From Roseibium denhamense (GTDB taxonomy: Bacteria > Pseudomonadota > Alphaproteobacteria > Rhizobiales > Stappiaceae): 64,000 bases of DNA. Every line of letters begins with the position of its first letter. Position 1 is the first letter of the stretch. The notes beneath the pieces are model-generated. The model was not told where the DNA came from. It saw nothing but the letters and a program-made list of their open reading frames with translations, and searched no databases. The stretch spans positions 124,001 to 188,000 of the forward strand of contig NZ_SMLZ01000109.1 in assembly GCF_009711415.1 (NCBI RefSeq), written 5' to 3'. A program made the position numbers and the translations under genes. Of the stretch, positions 34,953 through 43,077 are shown one piece after another.

Positions 34953-35700
34953 GGACTTTCTGAATCCGGAAAGCTGGATGGAAAATGCACAGGGCCCGAG
35001 ATATGTGCAGCTGCGCCGGCGTCTGGAGGACAGCATTCAATCCGGCCTCTTGAAGGCAAATGCGCCGTTACCAGCGGAGCGCGAAATCGCGACCTTGACC
35101 GGCCTTTCTAGAGTAACTGTCCGGCGCGCCATGCAGGATCTCGTTGACCGGGGCATCATTGTTCAGCGCCAGGGATCGGGCAGCTTCGTCTCAGATGGCA
35201 CACCCAAAGTCGAGCAATCTCTTTCACGGCTCACTTCTTTTACTGAAGACATGGCCCGGCGCGGTCTTTCCTCCCGGGCCGAATGGCTGACACGCGGCCT
35301 GTTCACGCCATCCCCGGATGAAGTGATCGCCCTCGCCCTGTCATCTGGCGAACAGGTAGCCCGCTTGTCGCGATTGCGGACAGCCAATGACAAACCGATG
35401 GCGATCGAGCGCGCATCCCTGCCGGCCGATATCCTGCCCAATCCGGATCTCGTCGAAAAATCGCTTTATGAAGTGCTCGACAAGGATGGGAACCGGCCCG
35501 AGCGTGCGATCCAGAAGATCTCGGCAATCAATCTGGAACAGGATGATGCGGAGCTATTAAGCGTCCCTATTGGCGCGGCAGGCCTGCGTATTGAGCGCAC
35601 ATCCTACCTCGCCAACCGGCGTGTTGTTGAATTTACCAGATCCATTTACCGCGGCGACGCCTACGACTTTGTCGCAGAGCTGCAGCTGGCTCACACCTAG
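34942..35700 (+). CDS. GntR/HutC-family (UTRA) regulator of amino-sugar genes
   Basis: 252-aa regulator: winged helix (PLPAEREIATLTGLSRVTVR; AMQDLVDRGIIVQRQGSGSF) and a UTRA effector domain, as in NagR/YvoA, which sense GlcN-6-P or GlcNAc-6-P. Translational overlap with the kinase and the deaminase and nagA genes downstream place it in the pathway. It is the likely binder of the paired tandem repeats between murQ and the kinase. Confidence 0.87.
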   Translation: MSIEDFLNPESWMENAQGPRYVQLRRRLEDSIQSGLLKANAPLPAEREIATLTGLSRVTVRRAMQDLVDRGIIVQRQGSGSFVSDGTPKVEQSLSRLTSFTEDMARRGLSSRAEWLTRGLFTPSPDEVIALALSSGEQVARLSRLRTANDKPMAIERASLPADILPNPDLVEKSLYEVLDKDGNRPERAIQKISAINLEQDDAELLSVPIGAAGLRIERTSYLANRRVVEFTRSIYRGDAYDFVAELQLAHT

Positions 35701-35709
35701 GAGCGCCTC

Positions 35710-36738
35710 ATGTCCTCCCAAACCAAAATGTACCGTGAAATCCGGGAGATCCCTTCGGCCGTCGACCGGTTGCTGACCATGGGGTCTGCAGATATCCAAG
35801 TTGCAGCTGAAGCTGCGCGGACGCTCGACCCGCAGTTCATCGTGACTGTGGCACGCGGATCGTCAGACCATGTCTGCACCTATCTGAAATATGCCGCCGA
35901 GGTCCTTCTAGGAACACCGGTTGCGTCCATTGGCCCGTCGATCGCGTCCCTTTACAAAGCCCCCCTGAAGCTGTCCGGCAGCCTTTGCATCGGCGTTTCC
36001 CAATCCGGCACGAGCCCGGACATCGTCGAAATGGCGCGCTCTGCGCGCCAAGACGGCGCGTTGACCCTTGCCCTGACCAACCATCCAGGGTCGGACCTCG
36101 CCAAGGCAAGTGATCACACGCTTGATATTCACGCAGGCCCTGAACTGAGTGTTGCGGCAACAAAAACCTTTGTGACATCGGCGGTCGCGGGCCTCATTTT
36201 CCTCGCCAACTGGAAAAAAGATGCCGCTCTGCTGCGCGCGATAAATGACCTCCCAGCTCATTTGGACCAGGCGACCAACATATCCTGGCCGGAAGTGCGC
36301 AGCGCCATCGGCACACACGCCTCTCTCTTCACCCTCGGCCGTGGCCAGGTCCTTGCAATCTCCAACGAAGCAGCCCTGAAATTCAAGGAGACCTGCCAGC
36401 TTCATGCGGAAAGCTATTCGTCTGCAGAGGTGCTTCACGGCCCGGTATCCATTGTAGGCGAAGGGTTCCCAGTACTGTGTTTTGCCGTTGACGATGCGGC
36501 GGAGGCAGCGCTGGCCCAGACAGCCGATGCCGTGGCTGAAAAAGGCGCGAAAGTGTTCGCGACAACCTCGGCCGTTTCGGCCGCAACCTCAATTGAAAGG
36601 GTTCGGACCGGACACCCACTCACTGATGCCCTGAGTCTGATCGTTTCGTTTTATTGCATGGTCGAAGCCTTCGCGACGTCCCGGCAGATTGACCCGGATG
36701 CCCCGAGGCATCTTAACAAAGTCACGGAAACGGTCTGA
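35710..36738 (+). CDS. SIS-domain glucosamine-6-phosphate deaminase-like (NagB-II/AgaS type)
   Basis: 342-aa protein of two SIS domains, equal to the isomerase half of GlmS without the glutamine amidotransferase. Motifs: TVARGSSDHVCTYLKYAAEV, IGVSQSGTSPDIVEMARSAR, VAATKTFVTSAVAG and the C-terminal DPDAPRHLNKVTETV. Such stand-alone proteins (NagB-II) deaminate GlcN-6-P to fructose-6-P. The stop overlaps the nagA start by 1 nt (TGATG). Confidence 0.87.
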   Translation: MSSQTKMYREIREIPSAVDRLLTMGSADIQVAAEAARTLDPQFIVTVARGSSDHVCTYLKYAAEVLLGTPVASIGPSIASLYKAPLKLSGSLCIGVSQSGTSPDIVEMARSARQDGALTLALTNHPGSDLAKASDHTLDIHAGPELSVAATKTFVTSAVAGLIFLANWKKDAALLRAINDLPAHLDQATNISWPEVRSAIGTHASLFTLGRGQVLAISNEAALKFKETCQLHAESYSSAEVLHGPVSIVGEGFPVLCFAVDDAAEAALAQTADAVAEKGAKVFATTSAVSAATSIERVRTGHPLTDALSLIVSFYCMVEAFATSRQIDPDAPRHLNKVTETV

Positions 36739-37889
36739 TGCAACAGGTCCATGCCTTCCAGGGCGCCCGTATCTTCGACGGCATGAGCTTTCAGGACGAT
36801 GCTGCTTTGTGCGTCCATGACGGCAAGGTCGTTCGCATATGCGCTACCGCGGACCTTCCCGAGGGCGCGGAAGTGACAGATCTTGGCGGCGGTATTCTTG
36901 CCCCTGGTTTTGTGGATCTGCAAGTCAATGGCGGCGGCGGCGTCATGTTCAACAGCGCCCCGGCTTTGGAAACGCTGAAGACAATCGCAGAGGCGCATGC
37001 ATCGATTGGTGCAACATCGATTTTGCCAACGCTGATCACCGATACACGTGAGACGACGGCGGCAGCCATTCAGGCTGTGCAACAAGCCATCTCGGAGGGC
37101 GTCCCGGGCATTGCCGGGCTTCATCTTGAAGGCCCTCATCTTTCAGTTGCCCGGAAAGGTGCCCATGATGCCGATCTGATCCGTCCAATGGAGCCTGCGG
37201 ATCTTGAGAGCTTGCTGGCAGCTGCCAAGTCACTTCCTGTCCTTAAGGTCACCGTAGCGCCGGAAAGCGTCAAACCTGAGCAAATCCGCGCCTTAAGCGC
37301 AGCAGGCATTTTGGTGTCGCTCGGCCATACGGACAGTCGTTTTGCAGACTGCCAAGAGGCCGTGGCAGCAGGTGCCAGGTGCGTGACACATCTGTTCAAT
37401 GCGCAAAGCCAGCTCGGAAACCGCGAACCTGGTGTCGTGGGGGCTGCCCTTCAGCTTGGGGATTTGTCTGCTGGACTGATTGCTGACGGGATCCATGTTC
37501 ATCCGGCCACGATGGCAAGTGCCATCCGGGCCAAACAAGGCCCAGGGCATATTTTCCTGGTGAGCGACGCCATGGCAACCGCGGGCTCGACCATCACCGA
37601 TTTTCTTCTCAACGGGCGGAAGATCGAACGGCGGGACAACCGGCTGACCCTACAAGACGGTACACTGGCCGGCGCCCACCTGGATCTGACAACAGCAATC
37701 CGGAACCTTGTTCACCTGTGCGGTATTCCGCTTGAGACAGCACTCGCAATGGCCACAAGCGGTCCCGCTGCCTTGATCGGCAGGAGCGAACAAATCGGTA
37801 CGCTCCGGCACGGCGCAAATGCAGACTTTGTCCACCTGTCTTCGGATCTGGAGCTTCGCAGCGTCTTTCGGGCTGGTTTACCAGGCTAA
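36738..37889 (+). CDS. nagA: N-acetylglucosamine-6-phosphate deacetylase
   Basis: 383-aa amidohydrolase. GFVDLQVNGGGGVMFN shows the NagA-type Gln-Asn in place of HxH; LEGPHLS supplies the metal Glu, LGHTDSRF and THLFNAQS the His residues, and LVSDAMATAG the catalytic Asp. It completes the path GlcNAc-6-P to GlcN-6-P to fructose-6-P with the SIS deaminase upstream. Last gene of the operon. Confidence 0.93.
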   Translation: MQQVHAFQGARIFDGMSFQDDAALCVHDGKVVRICATADLPEGAEVTDLGGGILAPGFVDLQVNGGGGVMFNSAPALETLKTIAEAHASIGATSILPTLITDTRETTAAAIQAVQQAISEGVPGIAGLHLEGPHLSVARKGAHDADLIRPMEPADLESLLAAAKSLPVLKVTVAPESVKPEQIRALSAAGILVSLGHTDSRFADCQEAVAAGARCVTHLFNAQSQLGNREPGVVGAALQLGDLSAGLIADGIHVHPATMASAIRAKQGPGHIFLVSDAMATAGSTITDFLLNGRKIERRDNRLTLQDGTLAGAHLDLTTAIRNLVHLCGIPLETALAMATSGPAALIGRSEQIGTLRHGANADFVHLSSDLELRSVFRAGLPG

Positions 37890-38025
37890 TTTCCGAAACT
37901 CCCGCAGCCCTTTTTCCTTCTTCATTCTTGCTTAATGACGGACCGGGGCAATTCTCCGGCCAAAACAGAATGCAATCTCTGTCTTTTTCTGTTATTTTTT
38001 CCTTGAACTGGGAGGAAATACAATA

Positions 38026-38733
38026 ATGGACAGCTTCTGGAGCGCACTCCTTGAGGCGCTTCATCTGGTCATCACACTCGATTCGGATCTTCTGGAGATC
38101 ATCGGCCTGTCCATGCAGGTGACCATTACGGCTGTCTCAATCGCATGCCTAATCGGACTTCCCATTGGGGCGGCGGTCGCAGCTTTCCGTTTTCCGGGCC
38201 GAACGTTTCTGGCTGTTCTGCTCAACGCCATGATGGGGTTACCGCCTGTCGTGGTCGGGCTGCTGGTCTACCTAACACTGTCGGCTTCCGGGCCCCTGGG
38301 CCCGCTTGGGCTATTGTACACCCCAACGGCCATGATCATCGCGCAAACGGTTTTGGTCACCCCAATCGTTGCGGCCCTGACACGGCAGGTGATCGAAGAC
38401 CTGAACACCGAATATGCGGAGCAATTCGCTTCCATGGGCGTCAGAGCAGCTGACCGTTTAGCTGCGCTCCTATGGGACGGCCGCTATGCTCTCATGACCG
38501 TAGCACTTGCCGGATTTGGCCGCGCAATTGCGGAAGTTGGCGCCGTGATCATCGTTGGCGGAAACATCAATCATGTCACCCGTGTCATGACGACTACGAT
38601 TGCGCTGGAGACTTCCAAGGGGAACTTGCAGCTGGCGCTCGCCTTGGGGTTCATTCTCCTTGTGATCGCCTTTGCCGTGAATGCCGCGGTTATGGCACTG
38701 CGGGCTTCTGCCGTGAGGACCGCCTATGCGTGA
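38026..38733 (+). CDS. tupB: Tungstate ABC transporter permease
   Basis: 235-aa single permease of the molybdate/tungstate class with five to six TM helices and an EAA loop (EQFASMGVRAADRLAALLWD). GGGAGG stands 9 nt before the ATG. TupB-type proteins pair with TupA and a TupC ATPase, all present here. The 136 nt upstream contain a weak CCGGGG/CTCCGG hairpin but no recognised Mo/W riboswitch. Confidence 0.87.
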   Translation: MDSFWSALLEALHLVITLDSDLLEIIGLSMQVTITAVSIACLIGLPIGAAVAAFRFPGRTFLAVLLNAMMGLPPVVVGLLVYLTLSASGPLGPLGLLYTPTAMIIAQTVLVTPIVAALTRQVIEDLNTEYAEQFASMGVRAADRLAALLWDGRYALMTVALAGFGRAIAEVGAVIIVGGNINHVTRVMTTTIALETSKGNLQLALALGFILLVIAFAVNAAVMALRASAVRTAYA

Positions 38734-39517
38734 TCTTTCTCCGGAAACCGAAGGCAGCATGTCAACGGCCCCGCATTTGGCACACAGTCCGCCCATTCTG
38801 ACGGTGCAGGACCTGACATTCTCCGCTCAAAAGACCGTCCTTCTTAACGCTGTCAGTCTGAACATCAGAGAGGGTTCGCGAACGTTGATTATGGGCCCGA
38901 ACGGCGCTGGCAAAAGCCTCTTGCTGCGTTTGATGCACGGCCTGATCAAACCTGACGCCGGCACAATTACCTGGAAAGGCAGGGCAAACGCTTCTGAGGC
39001 CCGCAGATTCCAATCGATGGTGTTTCAACGGCCCGTTTTGCTGCGGCGGTCGGTCTTTGCAAATTTGAGTTTTGCGCTCGGCGTTCACGGTCTGCGCGGG
39101 AAACTGAAAGCCGACAAAATCCGTGCAGCGCTTCATGATGCAGGCCTCGCCCACCTTGAAACGCGCCCTGCCCGCGTCCTTTCCGGCGGCCAACAGCAGC
39201 GCTTGTCCCTTGTCCGTGCACTTGCCACCGACCCCGAGATCCTGTTCCTGGACGAGCCGACTGCGAACCTTGACCCGGCATCGACCTCCGCCATTGAACA
39301 ACTGATCATGAAGGCCAGCGCTCGGGGGGTAACAATCGTGCTTGTGACCCATGATCAGGGGCAGGCAAAACGCCTTGGCGAGGATCTGGTTTTCCTGCAG
39401 GACGGCGAAGTTGCGGAAACAGGGCCAGCGCAAACCATTTTGACAGCACCGCAAAGTGAACCAGTGAAAGCCTGGGTCGACGGCCGGATCTATCTCGGCA
39501 GCAAAGCAGGCTATTGA
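38726..39517 (+). CDS. tupC: Tungstate ABC transporter ATPase
   Basis: 263-aa ATPase: Walker A MGPNGAGKSLLLRL, signature LSGGQQQRLSLVRAL, Walker B ILFLDEPTANLD, H-loop LVTHDQGQAKR. The ATG overlaps tupB by 8 nt; a second Met at residue 12 is an alternative start. No C-terminal Mop/TOBE domain is visible, as is usual for TupC rather than ModC. Confidence 0.87.
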   Translation: MRDLSPETEGSMSTAPHLAHSPPILTVQDLTFSAQKTVLLNAVSLNIREGSRTLIMGPNGAGKSLLLRLMHGLIKPDAGTITWKGRANASEARRFQSMVFQRPVLLRRSVFANLSFALGVHGLRGKLKADKIRAALHDAGLAHLETRPARVLSGGQQQRLSLVRALATDPEILFLDEPTANLDPASTSAIEQLIMKASARGVTIVLVTHDQGQAKRLGEDLVFLQDGEVAETGPAQTILTAPQSEPVKAWVDGRIYLGSKAGY

Positions 39518-39537
39518 ACAGAATTGGGGACGATTAA

Positions 39538-40374
39538 ATGATCAAGACCGCACTCCGGGCCCTGGCCACTTTGTTGCTGGCGGGCCAGCTCCATTCTGCA
39601 GCATCAGCTGACGACCAAGACTTCATTGTGGTCCAATCAACCACCTCCACACAGAACTCGGGACTGTTCGATCATATCTTGCCCAAGTTCCAGGAGGCGA
39701 CCGGAATTGAAGTCCGTGTCGTTGCCGTTGGAACGGGACAAGCCATACGCAATGCGGTCAATGGCGATGGCGACGTCCTGTTTGTCCATTCCAAATCATC
39801 GGAAGAAAAGTTTGTGGCGGACGGATTTGGCGTTTCCAGATCAAACGTCATGTACAATGACTTTGTTATTGTCGGCCCGGCAGAAGATCCCGCCAACCTT
39901 GAAGACGCGGACACTGCGGCTGACGCCCTTCGCAAGATTGAATCAGCAAAAGCGCCGTTTGCGTCGCGCGGAGATGACAGCGGAACGCACAAGGCGGAAC
40001 TCCGGCTTTGGCAGGCCGCCGGTGTGGACCCGACGGGGGCCTCCGGAACGTGGTACCGCGAGACCGGATCGGGCATGGGGGCGACCTTGAACACGGGAAC
40101 GGCCATGGGGGCTTATGTTCTGACCGACCGGGCCACCTGGACCGCTTTCGGTAACAAGGGCGGCCACAAGATCGTCTTTCAAGGGGACCCGGAATTATTC
40201 AACCAATACGGAATCATTCTGGTGAACCAGGAAGTTCATCCCCATGTGAAGTCCGGCCATGGGCAGCGCTTCATCGACTGGATTTTGTCATCAGCTGGGC
40301 AGGCCGCGATTGCGGACTTCGAAATCGACGGGCAGCAGCTCTTTTTTCCAAATGCGACCGGCGGCGCCAGCTGA
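39538..40374 (+). CDS. tupA: Tungstate-binding periplasmic protein
   Basis: 278-aa binding protein. The signal peptide (ALRALATLLLAGQLHSAASA) is followed by the oxyanion signature VVQSTTSTQNSGLFDHILP (residues about 32-49), the TTST motif that marks TupA/WtpA-like tungstate proteins against sulfate or molybdate ones. Arg144 in SRGDDSGTHKAEL fits the second oxyanion contact. It lies 20 nt after tupC. Its placement just before the formate dehydrogenase region suggests the metal is destined for that enzyme. Confidence 0.9.
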   Translation: MIKTALRALATLLLAGQLHSAASADDQDFIVVQSTTSTQNSGLFDHILPKFQEATGIEVRVVAVGTGQAIRNAVNGDGDVLFVHSKSSEEKFVADGFGVSRSNVMYNDFVIVGPAEDPANLEDADTAADALRKIESAKAPFASRGDDSGTHKAELRLWQAAGVDPTGASGTWYRETGSGMGATLNTGTAMGAYVLTDRATWTAFGNKGGHKIVFQGDPELFNQYGIILVNQEVHPHVKSGHGQRFIDWILSSAGQAAIADFEIDGQQLFFPNATGGAS

Positions 40375-40487
40375 AGGGTCAAGGTCGCATAGCGTTATCC
40401 AAGGCTGCTGCTCTTAACAGCTAGGGGCATTTGACAAGACCGGACGGACGCGTTGATGCTGACCACCCCATCACGCGGAGGTCTTGA

Positions 40488-41504
40488 GTGGACGTCGACA
40501 CCGGAGATGCGCGGCCTTCAGCGCCGCAGATCAGCACGCCCGCGCGCGTGTTGTTGTTCGGCGGGACCGGGACAATTGGCCAAGCGGTTCTGTCCGAGTT
40601 GTCGGCGCGGGGCCATCAGGTAACTTGTGTCGGACGCCCGCGCTCCGCGCAACCCGATGCTGCCATGCCGCCCGGCACAAAACTCCTCCCTGCCGATATC
40701 AGCGACGAAGAAATCCTTCGCAATCAGATATTCAATAGTGAGCCGTTCGATGCCGTCATTTCCTGCCTGGCATCACGGACCGGAACCCCGGCCGATGCCT
40801 GGGCAATTGACTACAAGGCAAATTCAACACTTTTGAAGATTGCAAAGGACGTGGGTGTTCCCCAATTCATCCTTCTGTCCGCAATCTGCGTCCAAAAGCC
40901 AAAACTGGAATTCCAGAAGGCAAAGCTTGCGTTTGAGGCAGAACTGACCACCTCCGGTTTGACCTACTCAATCATCCGGCCAACCGCATATTTCAAGTCA
41001 CTGTCCGGTCAGCTCAACCGTCTGAAAGCGGGAAAACCTTTTCTGGTTTTTGGCAACGGCCGCCTGACAGCCTGCAAACCAATCAGCAACCGGGATCTGG
41101 CGGCTTTCATATCGGACTGCCTGATCAAGCCCGCCCTGCAGGACCGGATATTGCCAATTGGCGGGCCGGGAGACGCCCTTACACCGCTGGATCAGGGAGA
41201 ACTCTTGTTTGAAAAGCTGAAGCTGGCGCCAAAATTCCGGCAAGTCCCGCCGAAGCTGCTCACCACCATTGCTAACGGCTTGTCATTGGGCGGATATCTC
41301 GTTCCAAGCCTGAAGGCCAAGGCGGAGCTGGCGCGCATTGGTCACTACTACGCAACGGAATCCATGCTGGTATGGGATGAGAAAACCCGACGGTATGACG
41401 CAAATGCCACGCAAGCATATGGCACGGAAACGCTGTCTGACCATTACGAGAGACTTGTATCCGGGGAAATTGCTGACGAACGCCGCGACCACGCGGTCTT
41501 TTAG
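40488..41504 (+). CDS. bciA: Divinyl (proto)chlorophyllide 8-vinyl reductase
   Basis: 338-aa SDR-fold NADPH reductase. Beyond the Rossmann motif VLLFGGTGTIGQAV it carries the BciA pattern: SRTGTPADAWAIDYKANSTL, FILLSAICVQKPKLEFQKAK, YSIIRPTAYFKSLSGQ, ILPIGGPGDALTPLDQGELL, ARIGHYYATESMLVW and a DHAVF C-terminus. It reduces the 8-vinyl group during bacteriochlorophyll synthesis. GTG start with GGAGG 8 nt upstream; a TTGACA at 40431 may be part of its promoter. No other photosynthesis gene is in the window, so it is a detached gene whose presence implies a phototrophic genome or a relic. Confidence 0.88.
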   Translation: MDVDTGDARPSAPQISTPARVLLFGGTGTIGQAVLSELSARGHQVTCVGRPRSAQPDAAMPPGTKLLPADISDEEILRNQIFNSEPFDAVISCLASRTGTPADAWAIDYKANSTLLKIAKDVGVPQFILLSAICVQKPKLEFQKAKLAFEAELTTSGLTYSIIRPTAYFKSLSGQLNRLKAGKPFLVFGNGRLTACKPISNRDLAAFISDCLIKPALQDRILPIGGPGDALTPLDQGELLFEKLKLAPKFRQVPPKLLTTIANGLSLGGYLVPSLKAKAELARIGHYYATESMLVWDEKTRRYDANATQAYGTETLSDHYERLVSGEIADERRDHAVF

Positions 41505-41541
41505 AGCCTCACCGGATATCGGGCAGGATCCCGCGAAAAAA

Positions 41542-41670
41542 TTAGTCGCTCAACCGGACGGAGGAGCTGCTTGCCTGTTCCGCGCTGGAAAATCCCATGT
41601 TCCCCAGCATTTGGCTCGCTCCGATGGCAATCACGAAAGTGGCCGCAAAGGCTGCCAGCATGGCTTTCAT
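41542..41670 (-). CDS. 42-aa single-TM membrane peptide coupled to WD40-cytochrome gene
   Basis: Small gene: ATG at 41670 overlaps the WD40-cytochrome stop by 4 nt (ATGA), with GGAG about 7 nt upstream. The product begins MKAMLAAFAATFVIAIGAS, one hydrophobic helix, and continues with GNMGFSSAEQASSSSVRLSD, a polar Ser-rich tail. It is the last gene of the formate dehydrogenase operon. I do not know its function; by size and topology it could be a membrane anchor or small subunit for the cytochrome. Confidence 0.75.
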   Translation of the reverse strand: MKAMLAAFAATFVIAIGASQMLGNMGFSSAEQASSSSVRLSD

Positions 41671-43064
41671 TCCAGGTCTCCCGAAGACGTGTTCGGCATT
41701 GCAGCCGCTTTCAAATAGTCTATCAGATCCGTCCGGTCCTTGGGCTCAACAATTCGCTGCATTGGCATCTTGGATCCGGGGATGTAATGATCCGGCCCAT
41801 CAAGGAACAGTTGGTTGATCGTATCTTCGGACCAGATGATATCAGACCTGATGAGTGTTTCAGAATAACTGTATCCCGGCAGGGCACCGGCTTTGCGGCC
41901 GAAAACCTGATAAAGCGTCGGGCCGGCTTTCCGGCCGCTATCAGCTGTCAGGGTATGGCAGACCGAGCATTTGCGGGCGAATTGCCGTTCGCCGTTGGAC
42001 ATGGTCTCCGGAAGTTTCAAAAAATCCGGCGTTTTGGTGGCCATTGGATCGAATTTGGAAAGACCGTCCACCGGCCAGGAATAAACAATATTCTCAATCC
42101 CGCCGGCATGCAGAACGGCATTGTCCTTTGAGAAGGCAAGCGCCCAGATCGGACCCTTCAAGGCTGCCTTAAAATCTGTCTCGATGGACCATGTCCGGGT
42201 GTCATAGACAGTAATGTAGCCATGCCCGTCCCCCGTTGCGAGTTTCTTGCCGTCCGGGCTGAGTGCCATGGCAAGAATCGGCCGCCGCTCCATGGTGAAC
42301 TCATGCAGGCGGGCACCAGAATACCGGTCGATCACACGGGTTACACCATCCTGCGTGCCATAGGCAATCCAAGGGATCGAGCCGAAGTCTTCCCCGCCCA
42401 ATACTAAAACGTTGATCCCGAAACCATTGCGGTCCACCACGCGTTTTTCGGCGCGCGCGGCAACGTCCCATTCTATGATCGAGCCATCAACCGACGCAGA
42501 ATAAAGCCACGCTCCATCCATCGAGAAAGCGACCTGGTTCACGCCCGCGGAATGACCGGACAGGAAGACCGGCGTTAGATCTTCCACATTCCAAAGCCCG
42601 ACTTTCGCGTCCCAGCTCGCACTCGCGATCAAGCCGGACTCCGGTGACACGGCAAGACCCATGATTTTGGCAGTATGACCTTCCAGTTTGGTATTCTGGC
42701 CAGTTTCAAGATCCCACAAGATCAATTTGTTATCGTCTGCCCCTGAAACAGCCTTCGTCTGTCCGAGGAACCGGATAGTTTTAACTGCGGCTTCGTGCCC
42801 ATCTAGCCATTCCGGATCCCGACCGGTCCAGATACCGACCGCATTGTCAAAACTCGCCGTCGCGACGATTCCGGTATCGGCGGAAACCGTAATGTCCATG
42901 ATCGGTCCACCATGCCCCTTCAGCGTGGAGAACTCAGCGGCACGCGCGGGCGCTGAGGCAGCGGCGCAGGCCAGTGAAAAACCGAGCGCCACTGCCTGAA
43001 GCCCAGGCAGCAGCGACCCTGATCTTCCAGGGAGGTTTTTTCGGCAAGTGACACGGATCCACAT
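41667..43064 (-). CDS. WD40-repeat / cytochrome c fusion protein
   Basis: 465 aa exported protein. After a signal peptide (cleavage near ARAAEF, about residue 43) come about seven WD40 blades (for example GHTAKIMGLAVSPESGLIAS; GHSAGVNQVAFSMDGAWLYS) up to about residue 335. A class I c-type cytochrome follows with haem site CSVCH at 366-370 and the probable axial Met433 (IPGSKMPM). It follows fdhC by 13 nt, so it is a candidate periplasmic electron carrier for the dehydrogenase, with the propeller as a docking platform. Confidence 0.85.
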   Translation of the reverse strand: MWIRVTCRKNLPGRSGSLLPGLQAVALGFSLACAAASAPARAAEFSTLKGHGGPIMDITVSADTGIVATASFDNAVGIWTGRDPEWLDGHEAAVKTIRFLGQTKAVSGADDNKLILWDLETGQNTKLEGHTAKIMGLAVSPESGLIASASWDAKVGLWNVEDLTPVFLSGHSAGVNQVAFSMDGAWLYSASVDGSIIEWDVAARAEKRVVDRNGFGINVLVLGGEDFGSIPWIAYGTQDGVTRVIDRYSGARLHEFTMERRPILAMALSPDGKKLATGDGHGYITVYDTRTWSIETDFKAALKGPIWALAFSKDNAVLHAGGIENIVYSWPVDGLSKFDPMATKTPDFLKLPETMSNGERQFARKCSVCHTLTADSGRKAGPTLYQVFGRKAGALPGYSYSETLIRSDIIWSEDTINQLFLDGPDHYIPGSKMPMQRIVEPKDRTDLIDYLKAAAMPNTSSGDLE

Positions 43065-43077
43065 GGCGGTCGTGACG

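Noticed and set aside
37950..37970. CCGGGG/CTCCGG hairpin upstream of tupB considered as a Mo/W-cofactor riboswitch
   Set aside because: The region is far too short and simple for the known molybdenum-cofactor riboswitch; only a weak six-base stem is present.
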